Source: Candidatus Bartonella washoeensis Sb944nv
Lineage (GTDB): Bacteria > Pseudomonadota > Alphaproteobacteria > Rhizobiales > Rhizobiaceae
Length of the DNA: 64,000 nucleotides
Assembly: GCF_000278135.1 (NCBI RefSeq)
Contig: NZ_JH725023.1
Coordinates: 256,883 to 320,882, forward strand
Direction: 5' to 3'
Below the pieces are notes generated by a model, which did no database searches, was not told the DNA's origin, and saw only the letters and a program-made list of their open reading frames with translations. Below, in pieces: positions 41,135-48,420 of this stretch (positions are counted from its first letter, which is position 1; every line of letters begins with the position of its first letter). Position numbers and translations under genes: made by a program.

Positions 41135-41165
41135 TTGTCTTATTCCATAGAGAATACAATCTCAA

Positions 41166-41179
41166 GTTTCACGTGAAAC
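41166..41179. promoter_or_regulatory. parS: parS site between mnmE and mnmG (first)
   Basis: Perfect GTTTCACGTGAAAC palindrome in the 105-base gap upstream of mnmG, 59 bases from a second, imperfect copy. About 2.7 kb from the candidate origin. Confidence 0.88.
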
Positions 41180-41224
41180 AAATAAAATATATGATATTAT
41201 CAATCTGTCCATAAAATAATTGAT

Positions 41225-41238
41225 GTTTCACGTGAATC
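41225..41238. promoter_or_regulatory. parS: parS site between mnmE and mnmG (second, one mismatch)
   Basis: GTTTCACGTGAATC, one mismatch in the right arm, ending one base before the mnmE stop codon. Together with the site 59 bases away it would make a paired ParB loading site. Confidence 0.7.
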
Positions 41239-41239
41239 A

Positions 41240-42547
41240 TTATTTACCAATACAAAACTCTGAAAAAATAATATCAAGCAAATCTTCAACATCTATGTCC
41301 CCCGTAATTCTTCCAAGAAAATCACTTGCACGACGAAGATGTTCTGCACGTAAAGTTAAATCAAGAAAATTATCATTTAGAGAAACTTCAATCTCTTTAA
41401 CAGCTTCTTTTAATAACTGAAGTTGTCTTTTACGTGCTGGAACAAGATTTCCAATTTTAGAAGCACGACGTGAACAAAATAACTCTATTTCCTTAATAAA
41501 ATTATCAAAATTTAAACCTGTTAATGCAGAAAATTGTATAAACCAACGCGTTTTATCTTCTTCATAAAGATCAAGTTTATTACCAACATGCCATATTTCA
41601 GCTGTTGTTTCTGGTAAATCGATCTCTTTGGGATTTCCCATATCATAAACTAAAATAACCAAATCAGCATCCATAATATGCTGTTTTGCAACTTCTATTC
41701 CCAATTTTTCGATTTTATTTTCTGTTTTTCTAAAACCAGCAGTATCTGTTAAAAAAACCGGTAAACCACTGAGAACGAGCCTAATTTCCAAAGCATCACG
41801 TGTTGTTCCCGCTTCTTCCATCACAATAGCAACAGGCCTTCCAGCCAAACGATTCATAATGCTTGATTTTCCAGAATTTGGGGCACCTGCAATGACAATT
41901 TTTAACCCATCGCGTAAAATACTTGCACGTTCTCCTTCAGAAATATGTTCGCGAAGAGAAACAGAGAGTTCTTCTACATCTTTCCAAATTTTATCAGATA
42001 CTAAATTAGGAATGTCAGCTTCATCAGAAAAATCAAGTTCGGCTTCAATAAAAGCACGTGCTTTCATAAGTTTATGACGCCAATCACGATAAAGCGTTGT
42101 TAAACGCCCACTTGTACCCATAACCGCTAAACGTCGTTGACTTTCTGTTTCTGCCTCTATTAAATCAGCAAGAGCTTCTGCTTGAACAAGGTCTAATTTT
42201 CCCTCTATAAATGCGCGACGCGAAAATTCACCTGCTTCTGCAATACGACACCCTTCAAATGTGGATAACTCATCAAGAAAACGGTTAACAACCGCTTTGC
42301 CTCCATGTAAATGAAATTCAGCACAATCTTCTCCTGTAAAACTGTGAGGAGCAGGAAAAAAAACAGTTAAAGCGGAATCCAGAAAGCTCCCATCACGAGC
42401 TGTAAGATTTCCATAATGCATGAAGCGCGCTTTAGGTAAAAAACCACAAAGATCTTTCACAACACGCACGACATGAGGACCAGAAAGTCGAATAACTGCA
42501 ACCCCTGAAGGCAACAATCCACTCGAAACAGCAAAGATTGTATCCAC
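41240..42547 (-). CDS. mnmE: tRNA modification GTPase MnmE (TrmE)
   Basis: 435 residues: N-terminal folate-binding domain (DTIFAVSSGLLPSGVAVIRL), central G domain with GAPNSGKSSIMNRL, DTAGFRKTENKIEKLG, NKLD, and the conserved C-terminal FCIGK with its cysteine. Starts with GTG at 42547. Partner of MnmG. It follows rho on the same strand. Confidence 0.95.
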   Translation of the reverse strand: MDTIFAVSSGLLPSGVAVIRLSGPHVVRVVKDLCGFLPKARFMHYGNLTARDGSFLDSALTVFFPAPHSFTGEDCAEFHLHGGKAVVNRFLDELSTFEGCRIAEAGEFSRRAFIEGKLDLVQAEALADLIEAETESQRRLAVMGTSGRLTTLYRDWRHKLMKARAFIEAELDFSDEADIPNLVSDKIWKDVEELSVSLREHISEGERASILRDGLKIVIAGAPNSGKSSIMNRLAGRPVAIVMEEAGTTRDALEIRLVLSGLPVFLTDTAGFRKTENKIEKLGIEVAKQHIMDADLVILVYDMGNPKEIDLPETTAEIWHVGNKLDLYEEDKTRWFIQFSALTGLNFDNFIKEIELFCSRRASKIGNLVPARKRQLQLLKEAVKEIEVSLNDNFLDLTLRAEHLRRASDFLGRITGDIDVEDLLDIIFSEFCIGK

Positions 42548-42579
42548 AGGAATATTCCTAATCTAAAAACTTAATGTTT

Positions 42580-43845
42580 CTATGTATTCATTGAATCAAA
42601 AAATTCGCTATTGTTTTTTGTTTGTTTTAATTTATCAATCAAAAATTCAATTGCATCTGTTACATTCATAGGTGCCAAAATACGACGAAGAACAAAAATC
42701 TTATGTAAATCTTGTCGTGCTACTAAAAGCTCTTCTTTACGTGTTCCCGACTTCAAAATATCCATAGCAGGGAAAATACGTTTATCAGCAACTTTACGGT
42801 CAAGAACAATTTCCGAATTTCCTGTTCCTTTAAACTCTTCGAAAATAACCTCATCCATACGGCTACCCGTATCAATTAAAGCTGTCGCAATAATGGTTAA
42901 AGACCCACCTTCTTCAATATTACGTGCTGCACCAAAAAAACGTTTTGGACGCTGTAGCGCATTTGCGTCCACACCACCTGTCAAAACTTTACCTGATGAA
43001 GGAACAACAGTATTATAAGCACGTCCAAGACGAGTAATAGAATCAAGAAGAATAACGACATCACGTCCATATTCAACAAGACGTTTAGCTTTTTCAATAA
43101 CCATCTCAGCAACTTGTACATGACGTATTGCTGGTTCATCAAAAGTAGAAGAAACTACCTCTCCTTTTACAGAACGTTGCATATCAGTAACTTCTTCTGG
43201 TCGTTCATCAATTAAAAGAACAATGAGATAACATTCAGGATGATTAGTGGTAATAGAATGAGCAATATTTTGAAGTAAAACCGTTTTTCCTGTTCGAGGA
43301 GGTGCTACAATTAATCCTCTCTGCCCTTTTCCAAGAGGAGATATCAAATCAATCACCCGTGACGACATATCCTTTTCTGTAGGATCCTGTATTTCCATTT
43401 GAAAACGCTCATTGGAATAAAGAGGTGTTAAATTATCAAAATGAATTTTATAACGAATTTTTTCAGGATCTTCAAAATTTATTGTATTAATTTTAAGAAG
43501 AGCAAAATAACGTTCTCCTTCTTTTGGACTACGTATAGGACCTTCAACAGTATCACCTGTTTTTAAAGAAAAAGACTGAATTTGTGCAGGTGAAAGATAA
43601 ATATCATCAGGACCTGGAAGATAATTAGCATCAGCAGATCGCAAAAATCCAAATCCATCTTGTAAAACTTCAACAACTCCTTCTCCTATAATTTCTACGT
43701 CCTGCGAAGCAAGTTTTTTCAAGATAGCAAACATTAATTCTTGCTTGCGCATTAGGGAAGCATTTTCAACTTCTAATGTTTCAGCAAAAGAGACAAGTTC
43801 AACCGGATTTTTACTTTTAAGTTCTTGTAATTTCATTTCTTGCAT
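42580..43845 (-). CDS. rho: Transcription termination factor Rho
   Basis: 421 residues: N-terminal Rho-N and cold-shock RNA-binding domains ([20 protein letters not shown]), then the ATPase with [33 protein letters not shown] and the Q-loop/R-loop region. Two ATG starts 9 bases apart (43845 and 43836) are equally possible. First gene of the leftward block leaving the candidate origin. Confidence 0.96.
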   Translation of the reverse strand: MQEMKLQELKSKNPVELVSFAETLEVENASLMRKQELMFAILKKLASQDVEIIGEGVVEVLQDGFGFLRSADANYLPGPDDIYLSPAQIQSFSLKTGDTVEGPIRSPKEGERYFALLKINTINFEDPEKIRYKIHFDNLTPLYSNERFQMEIQDPTEKDMSSRVIDLISPLGKGQRGLIVAPPRTGKTVLLQNIAHSITTNHPECYLIVLLIDERPEEVTDMQRSVKGEVVSSTFDEPAIRHVQVAEMVIEKAKRLVEYGRDVVILLDSITRLGRAYNTVVPSSGKVLTGGVDANALQRPKRFFGAARNIEEGGSLTIIATALIDTGSRMDEVIFEEFKGTGNSEIVLDRKVADKRIFPAMDILKSGTRKEELLVARQDLHKIFVLRRILAPMNVTDAIEFLIDKLKQTKNNSEFFDSMNT

Positions 43846-44279
43846 GAAATATGCTCTTTATTTTAGGTAAGGGATTGTTTTTAAAACTAATTTATGGAAA
43901 ATTTGGAGAATAGAAAACTCTAATAAGGTCTAAATATTCTACACTTAACTTTTTAAAACTGCAAGTATCCTTCATAAGATTTATCTTCGTATAAAATTTA
44001 ACAATCATATTTCAAAATCGCTTATGCAAATTGAAATTATTTATAAAAATTCAAAAAACAAATTGTTTAATAATATTTAAAAGAACTTAAACAATATATC
44101 ATTCTTAATAAATTTTAAGAAAAATATGAAAACATCTTATATCGTTAATAAATTAATATTCAAAAGGATTTTTATCTTTTCCAAATTTTTTATATTAATA
44201 ATTTAAGAGAGAGAGAATTTTTCTTATTCAAGCTTGTGTTTAGTGTGGATTATTGTTTATGCTTCATTCATCCTCAATT

Positions 44280-44288
44280 TTATCCACA
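44280..44288 (+). promoter_or_regulatory. DnaA box, perfect consensus
   Basis: TTATCCACA in the candidate oriC. Two imperfect copies flank it within 60 bases (44244-44252 and 44333-44341). Confidence 0.75.
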
Positions 44289-44385
44289 AAAGAAAATAAA
44301 AAAAAATAATATATACCATTATGTTAAGGATATTATCCCCATTCTCTTCTCATAAGTGGATTTTATTTATCACAATTGTTCAATT

Positions 44386-44394
44386 TGTGCATAA
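44386..44394 (-). promoter_or_regulatory. DnaA box, relaxed consensus
   Basis: TGTGCATAA on the plus strand, i.e. TTATGCACA on the minus strand, fits the relaxed consensus TTATNCACA. Confidence 0.6.
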
Positions 44395-44478
44395 TAACGG
44401 AAAAATTCCTCTAAGTTTTTATTTTATAAAAAAGCATGATGATATATACACATTTATTAACAAGGAGTTAAAATTTTT

Positions 44479-45303
44479 GTGACAAGAGAAAAAAAATCCT
44501 TTCATTTACACATGCTTTCTGATGCAACGGGAGAAACATTAATCTCTGTTGGAAGGGCTGTAGCATCACAATACACGATGATTCAGACAACAGAACATAT
44601 CTATCCGATGATTCGCAATGAAATGCAGTTGCAAAGAGCTCTTGATGAAATACAACAAGAGCCGGGTATTGTTCTTTACACAATCATTGATAAAAAAATT
44701 AAACTGCTTCTTGGGAGAAGATGTGAGAAAATAGAAGTTCCCTGTATTGATATACTACACCCTGTTTTGGATGCTTTTCAATCTTACCTTGGAATGCCCA
44801 CAAATTTACGTGCTAGTGCCCAGCATGATCTCAATGCAGATTACTTTCGCCGTATTGAGGCGTTGGATTTTACAATAGAGCATGATGATGGACAGTCTCC
44901 CAATAGCTTATCAGATGCAGATGTAATACTTGTAGGTATTTCAAGAACCTCTAAAACACCAACCAGTATCTATTTAGCAAATCGTGGAATAAAAACGGCT
45001 AATGTTCCTCTTATTCCAGGGATCGACTTACCTGAAGCCCTTTTAGAAACAAAAAATGCTTTGATTGTTGGCTTAATCGCTTCAGCTGAACGAATTTCAC
45101 ATATTCGCCAAAATCGAGATTTGGGAGATGTTTTTGCTCTTGAAAGCTATACTGATCGGATCAGTATAGCTGAAGAATTGACTTATGCAAAACGCATTTG
45201 TGAACGTTTTAATTGGCCTATTATTGATGTCACAAGACGCTCTATTGAAGAAACTGCTGCAGCGATATTTGAACTTTTATCACGATTTCGTGAAGGAAAA
45301 TGA
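44479..45303 (+). CDS. Phosphoenolpyruvate synthase/pyruvate phosphate dikinase regulatory protein (PPSR, DUF299)
   Basis: 274 residues. Typical start FHLHMLSDATGETL, then LVGISRTSKTPTSIYLANRG (P-loop-like, binds ADP) and a C-terminal STDRISIAEEL-like region. These bifunctional kinase/pyrophosphorylases switch PPDK or PEP synthase off and on. GTG start at 44479 with AAGGAG upstream. First gene rightward of the candidate origin; transcribed with maf-aroE-coaE-dnaQ. Confidence 0.92.
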   Translation: MTREKKSFHLHMLSDATGETLISVGRAVASQYTMIQTTEHIYPMIRNEMQLQRALDEIQQEPGIVLYTIIDKKIKLLLGRRCEKIEVPCIDILHPVLDAFQSYLGMPTNLRASAQHDLNADYFRRIEALDFTIEHDDGQSPNSLSDADVILVGISRTSKTPTSIYLANRGIKTANVPLIPGIDLPEALLETKNALIVGLIASAERISHIRQNRDLGDVFALESYTDRISIAEELTYAKRICERFNWPIIDVTRRSIEETAAAIFELLSRFREGK

Positions 45304-45315
45304 AAGAAAACTCTT

Positions 45316-45912
45316 ATGGCAGCAGATACGTTAATATTAGCATCCCTTAGTTATTACCGTGCACAATTGTTGAAAAAAGCAGGTTTAAGTTTTTCCATTA
45401 AAGGGGCTTCTTTTGATGAAAGAGAAGTAGAAAAAAAAGCAGAAGTAAAAACATCTAAACAACTCTGTTGCTTTCTTGCTAGTGCAAAAGCAAAAAATGT
45501 CTCTGACCGCTTTCCTGATGCTTTGGTCATTGGTTGTGATCAAGTACTTGATTTGGAAGGTCAGATTTTTCATAAAGTTACAAGTAAAAAGGAAGCACGT
45601 CAACGTTTATATGCTTTATCAGGAAAAACCCATTCTCTTCATAGTGCTGTGGCTTTATTTCAAAATGGCCAAGAAATTTGGGTTGAAGCTTTTAGTGCTC
45701 ATATGTCAATACGTCCTCTTTCACCGGAATTCATTGAACGTTATTTAATGCGTGTAGGGACAGATGTTTTAAGCAGTGTGGGAGTGTATCAAATTGAAGG
45801 AGAAGGAATTCATCTTTTTGAAAAAATTGACGGAGATTTTTTTACCATTATTGGTTTACCACTGTTACCTTTATTGGTAAAATTGCGTCATTTGGGAGTT
45901 ATCGATGGTTAA
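45316..45912 (+). CDS. Maf-like nucleoside triphosphate pyrophosphatase
   Basis: 198 residues. [18 protein letters not shown] (variant of the ASxSPRR start motif: here SYYR), [18 protein letters not shown] and [11 protein letters not shown]. House-cleaning NTP pyrophosphatase. The Y-Y in place of the usual P-R in the phosphate-binding motif is a divergence from the YhdE/YceF pattern, so substrate choice is open. Overlaps aroE by 8 bases. Confidence 0.88.
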   Translation: MAADTLILASLSYYRAQLLKKAGLSFSIKGASFDEREVEKKAEVKTSKQLCCFLASAKAKNVSDRFPDALVIGCDQVLDLEGQIFHKVTSKKEARQRLYALSGKTHSLHSAVALFQNGQEIWVEAFSAHMSIRPLSPEFIERYLMRVGTDVLSSVGVYQIEGEGIHLFEKIDGDFFTIIGLPLLPLLVKLRHLGVIDG

Positions 45913-46774
45913 TTTGACAATAAAGCCCGGAAAAAATTTTTCTCCGCGTGCCTTTGTTGTTGGTTGTCCTATTCACCATTCAAAATCACCAAAAATTCAT
46001 AATTTTTGGCTTAAACAATACGGTTTACAAGGTGAATATCTAGCACAGGAAGTGACTCTTGAAGAATTTGCAGATTTTTTCGCATCTATACAACAAAGAG
46101 GTTTTTGTGGAGGTAATGTTACTTTACCTTATAAGCAGGAAGCTTTTCGTTTAGCTAATCATAAAGATGAAGTAGCAACAATAATTGGTGCTGCTAATAC
46201 GCTATGGTATGAAGGAAGAAAACTTTGTGCCACAAATAGTGATGCCTATGGTTTTACTGCTAATCTTGATGATTCGGTTTCTAATTGGGTTGGAGAAACA
46301 GCTCTTGTTTTTGGTGCAGGGGGTGCTGCACGTGCTATCTTATATGCTTTAAAAAAGCGGGGATTTGAACGTATTTTCTTGCTTAATCGTACAAAGAAAC
46401 GTGCAGATGATTTAGCTGAATATTTTGGAAAACCTGTTGAAGTTCACGATTGGCATTGTGCTAATGAAGTACTTTACCAAGCTGATTTAATTGTTAATAC
46501 GACTTCTGTAGGCATGACAAAATCAGATGAGGAAAAAAGTGTTTCTCTTTTTTGCGATTTTCATAAAACAAAGACAACAGCGTTAGTGACAGATATTGTT
46601 TACACGCCGTTGATAACACCTTTTTTGCAACAAGCAAAAGCACATGGCCTAAGGACAATTGATGGACTTGGTATGCTTTTACATCAGGCTGTTCCTGGTT
46701 TTGAACGATGGTTTGGAATAAAACCACAGGTGACAAAAGCGTTACGGGCAGCAATTTTAAAGGATATGGGTTAA
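45905..46774 (+). CDS. aroE: Shikimate dehydrogenase
   Basis: 289 residues; reduces 3-dehydroshikimate with NADPH. Substrate motif [14 protein letters not shown], catalytic Lys in [15 protein letters not shown] motif [15 protein letters not shown]. Together with aroK and aroB at 7.2-8.9 kb, three shikimate-pathway genes occur in this window at two loci. Confidence 0.94.
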   Translation: MVNLTIKPGKNFSPRAFVVGCPIHHSKSPKIHNFWLKQYGLQGEYLAQEVTLEEFADFFASIQQRGFCGGNVTLPYKQEAFRLANHKDEVATIIGAANTLWYEGRKLCATNSDAYGFTANLDDSVSNWVGETALVFGAGGAARAILYALKKRGFERIFLLNRTKKRADDLAEYFGKPVEVHDWHCANEVLYQADLIVNTTSVGMTKSDEEKSVSLFCDFHKTKTTALVTDIVYTPLITPFLQQAKAHGLRTIDGLGMLLHQAVPGFERWFGIKPQVTKALRAAILKDMG

Positions 46775-46782
46775 GAAAGAGA

Positions 46783-47370
46783 ATGAAAATCATAGGTCTG
46801 ACCGGATCAATCGCTATGGGAAAATCAACTGTTGCTAATCTTTTTAAACAAGCGGATATTCCCGTTTTTAGTGCTGATGATACTGTACATAAACTTTACA
46901 GGAGTGAACCAACTTTATCGCTCATAGAACATACTTTTCCTAGTGTTATTGAAAATGGTAAAGTTAATCGCCAAAAGCTTTCGAAGGTTTTAATCAATGA
47001 TAGTGAAAAATTACAAATATTAGAAAAAATGATTCACCCTTTAGTGCAAGAAAAAGAAGAAGAATTTATTGATAAAGCACGCCAAAAGGGAAAAAAGTTA
47101 ATTGTTCTTGATATTCCTCTGCTTTTTGAAACAAAGAGTGAAAATCGTGTGGATAGCGTAGTTGTTGTTTCTGCACCACTAGAAATACAAAAAGAGCGTG
47201 CAATGATTCGTCCAAATATGAGCGAAGAAAAATTTGCATTTATCAATGCTAAACAAATATCTGATAAGAAAAAACGAGAACGAGCTGATTTTGTCATTGA
47301 TACAGGAAAAGATTTAGAAAATACACGTCAACAAGTCTTAGACGTGATAAAAATTTTGCTAAAGAATTGA
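46783..47370 (+). CDS. coaE: Dephospho-CoA kinase
   Basis: 195 residues. P-loop IGLTGSIAMGKSTVANLF, DADxVVHxL variant (SADDTVHKLYR) and the LVVLDIPLLFE-like strand (LIVLDIPLLFET). Final step of CoA synthesis. The open frame extends upstream into aroE; the ATG at 46783 follows GAAAGAG and begins the kinase fold directly. Confidence 0.94.
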   Translation: MKIIGLTGSIAMGKSTVANLFKQADIPVFSADDTVHKLYRSEPTLSLIEHTFPSVIENGKVNRQKLSKVLINDSEKLQILEKMIHPLVQEKEEEFIDKARQKGKKLIVLDIPLLFETKSENRVDSVVVVSAPLEIQKERAMIRPNMSEEKFAFINAKQISDKKKRERADFVIDTGKDLENTRQQVLDVIKILLKN

Positions 47371-47374
47371 AGTG

Positions 47375-48082
47375 ATGCGTGAAATTATTTTTGATACAGA
47401 AACAACAGGATTGGATAAAGAGAAAGATCGCATAATCGAAATCGGTTGTGTAGAAATGGTTGATCGCTATCTTACAGGACGCCGATTCCATGTTTATTTG
47501 AACCCGCAGGGAGTTATTATTCCTGATGAAGTTGTAGCAATTCATGGGTTGACCAATGAACGCTTAAAGAATGAAAAAAGCTTTAGTGATATTGCTAATG
47601 CATTTTTGGAATTTATTAATGGTGCAACAATGATTGCCCATAATGCAAGTTTTGATATTGGTTTTCTTAATGCAGAATTAGGACGGGTAAATAAGCCACT
47701 TATCAGTGTTGATAATATAATTGATACATTGGCTATGGCACGACGCAAATTTCCTATGGGTCCTAATTCTCTTGATGTTTTGTGCAAACGTTTTGGAATT
47801 GATAATAGTCATCGTGTTCTTCATGGTGCTCTGCTTGATGCGGAGATTCTTGCTGATGTTTATATTGAACTCATTGGTGGAAAACAGGGTGTATTGGGTT
47901 TTGATAACAGTGGGAATATTGATGAGGATGTCCAAAATGAGAAGAATGTTTTCTCGGCAGTTAAAATTCGCTCACATCCGCTATCTCCAAGGTTAAGTGC
48001 ACAGGAAAGAAGTATGCATGCTGATTTTATTAAAAAAATAGGTGAAAAAGCTCTGTGGAATCATTTTAAAATTCCTCAATAA
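47375..48082 (+). CDS. dnaQ: DNA polymerase III epsilon subunit (3'-5' proofreading exonuclease)
   Basis: 235 residues. Exo I motif FDTETTGLD, Exo II region IAHNASFDIGFLN and Exo III HGALLDAEILADVY with the catalytic Asp/His residues. The ATG at 47375 is chosen over the GTG at 47372. Last gene of the rightward origin-proximal block. Confidence 0.94.
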   Translation: MREIIFDTETTGLDKEKDRIIEIGCVEMVDRYLTGRRFHVYLNPQGVIIPDEVVAIHGLTNERLKNEKSFSDIANAFLEFINGATMIAHNASFDIGFLNAELGRVNKPLISVDNIIDTLAMARRKFPMGPNSLDVLCKRFGIDNSHRVLHGALLDAEILADVYIELIGGKQGVLGFDNSGNIDEDVQNEKNVFSAVKIRSHPLSPRLSAQERSMHADFIKKIGEKALWNHFKIPQ

Positions 48083-48146
48083 CTCCCTTTTTTCTCTCTG
48101 AAAAGATTATTTGAAATTACATAAATAATAAAAATTCAAAAAATAC

Positions 48147-48179
48147 GGTTGTTGTGGGGAGGGGAACACCACAACGACC
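48147..48179 (+). ncRNA. Hairpin, possible leader or small-RNA element
   Basis: GGTTGTTGTGG pairs with CCACAACGACC (11 pairs, one of them T-G) around an 11-base purine-rich loop GGAGGGGAACA. It is not followed by a T-tract, so not a typical terminator. The GGAGG-containing loop is unusual. Confidence 0.45.
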
Positions 48180-48222
48180 TTGTTTCGCTACGTTGTACCT
48201 TAGCCATCATAGGAGGAGCAAA

Positions 48223-48264
48223 ATGAAAGCTATTATGTCCTGTAACAGCAAAGAAAAGCTTTAG
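48223..48264 (+). CDS. 13-codon leader ORF with perfect Shine-Dalgarno
   Basis: ATG at 48223 is 7 bases after AGGAGG (48211-48216) and reads MKAIMSCNSKEKL. TTGTACCT (48193-48200) and AGGTACAA (48263-48270) are perfectly complementary and bracket the ORF, so translation and folding could influence each other. No amino-acid run typical of attenuators is seen. Real translation is uncertain. Confidence 0.35.
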   Translation: MKAIMSCNSKEKL

Positions 48265-48420
48265 GTACAAAATAAAAGTAACGAACAAGTGCTTTATGAA
48301 AAAAAAAAATGGCTTTTTAGAGGCAATTCGATAAATTTTAAAATAATTTTTAAAATAATAATGAAAAACAAATATAAGGGTAAATTATTTTTTAGCTAGA
48401 ATGGAAATAATGGAGTTTTC

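Larger units (their letters stand above)
43846..44478. other. oriC: Candidate chromosomal replication origin (oriC)
   Basis: A 633-base gene-free, extremely AT-rich stretch between divergent rho and the PPSR gene. It contains a perfect DnaA box TTATCCACA (44280-44288), TTATGCACA on the other strand (44386-44394), and one-mismatch boxes at 44244-44252 (TGTGGATTA), 44333-44341 (TTATCCCCA) and 44024-44032 (TTATGCAAA). The A/T-only stretches at 44040-44210 could serve as unwinding element. Several TTAA pairs resemble CtrA half-sites, but none has exact 7-base spacing. Genes point away on both sides, parABS is nearby, and the flanking order matches alphaproteobacterial origins, where the right neighbour is the PPSR/maf/aroE block. 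Confidence 0.8.
48083..48420 (+). other. Intergenic region between dnaQ and polA, with structured leader
   Basis: 338 bases. It holds a strong hairpin (48147-48179), a 13-codon ORF with a perfect AGGAGG site (48223-48264), and an 8-base complementary pair enclosing that ORF. The rest is AT-rich and should contain the polA promoter or leader. Confidence 0.55.

Noticed and set aside
44000-44220. CtrA binding sites (TTAA-N7-TTAA) in the candidate origin
   Set aside because: Several TTAA pairs exist but with spacings of 4 or 6 bases; in such AT-rich DNA they are expected by chance.
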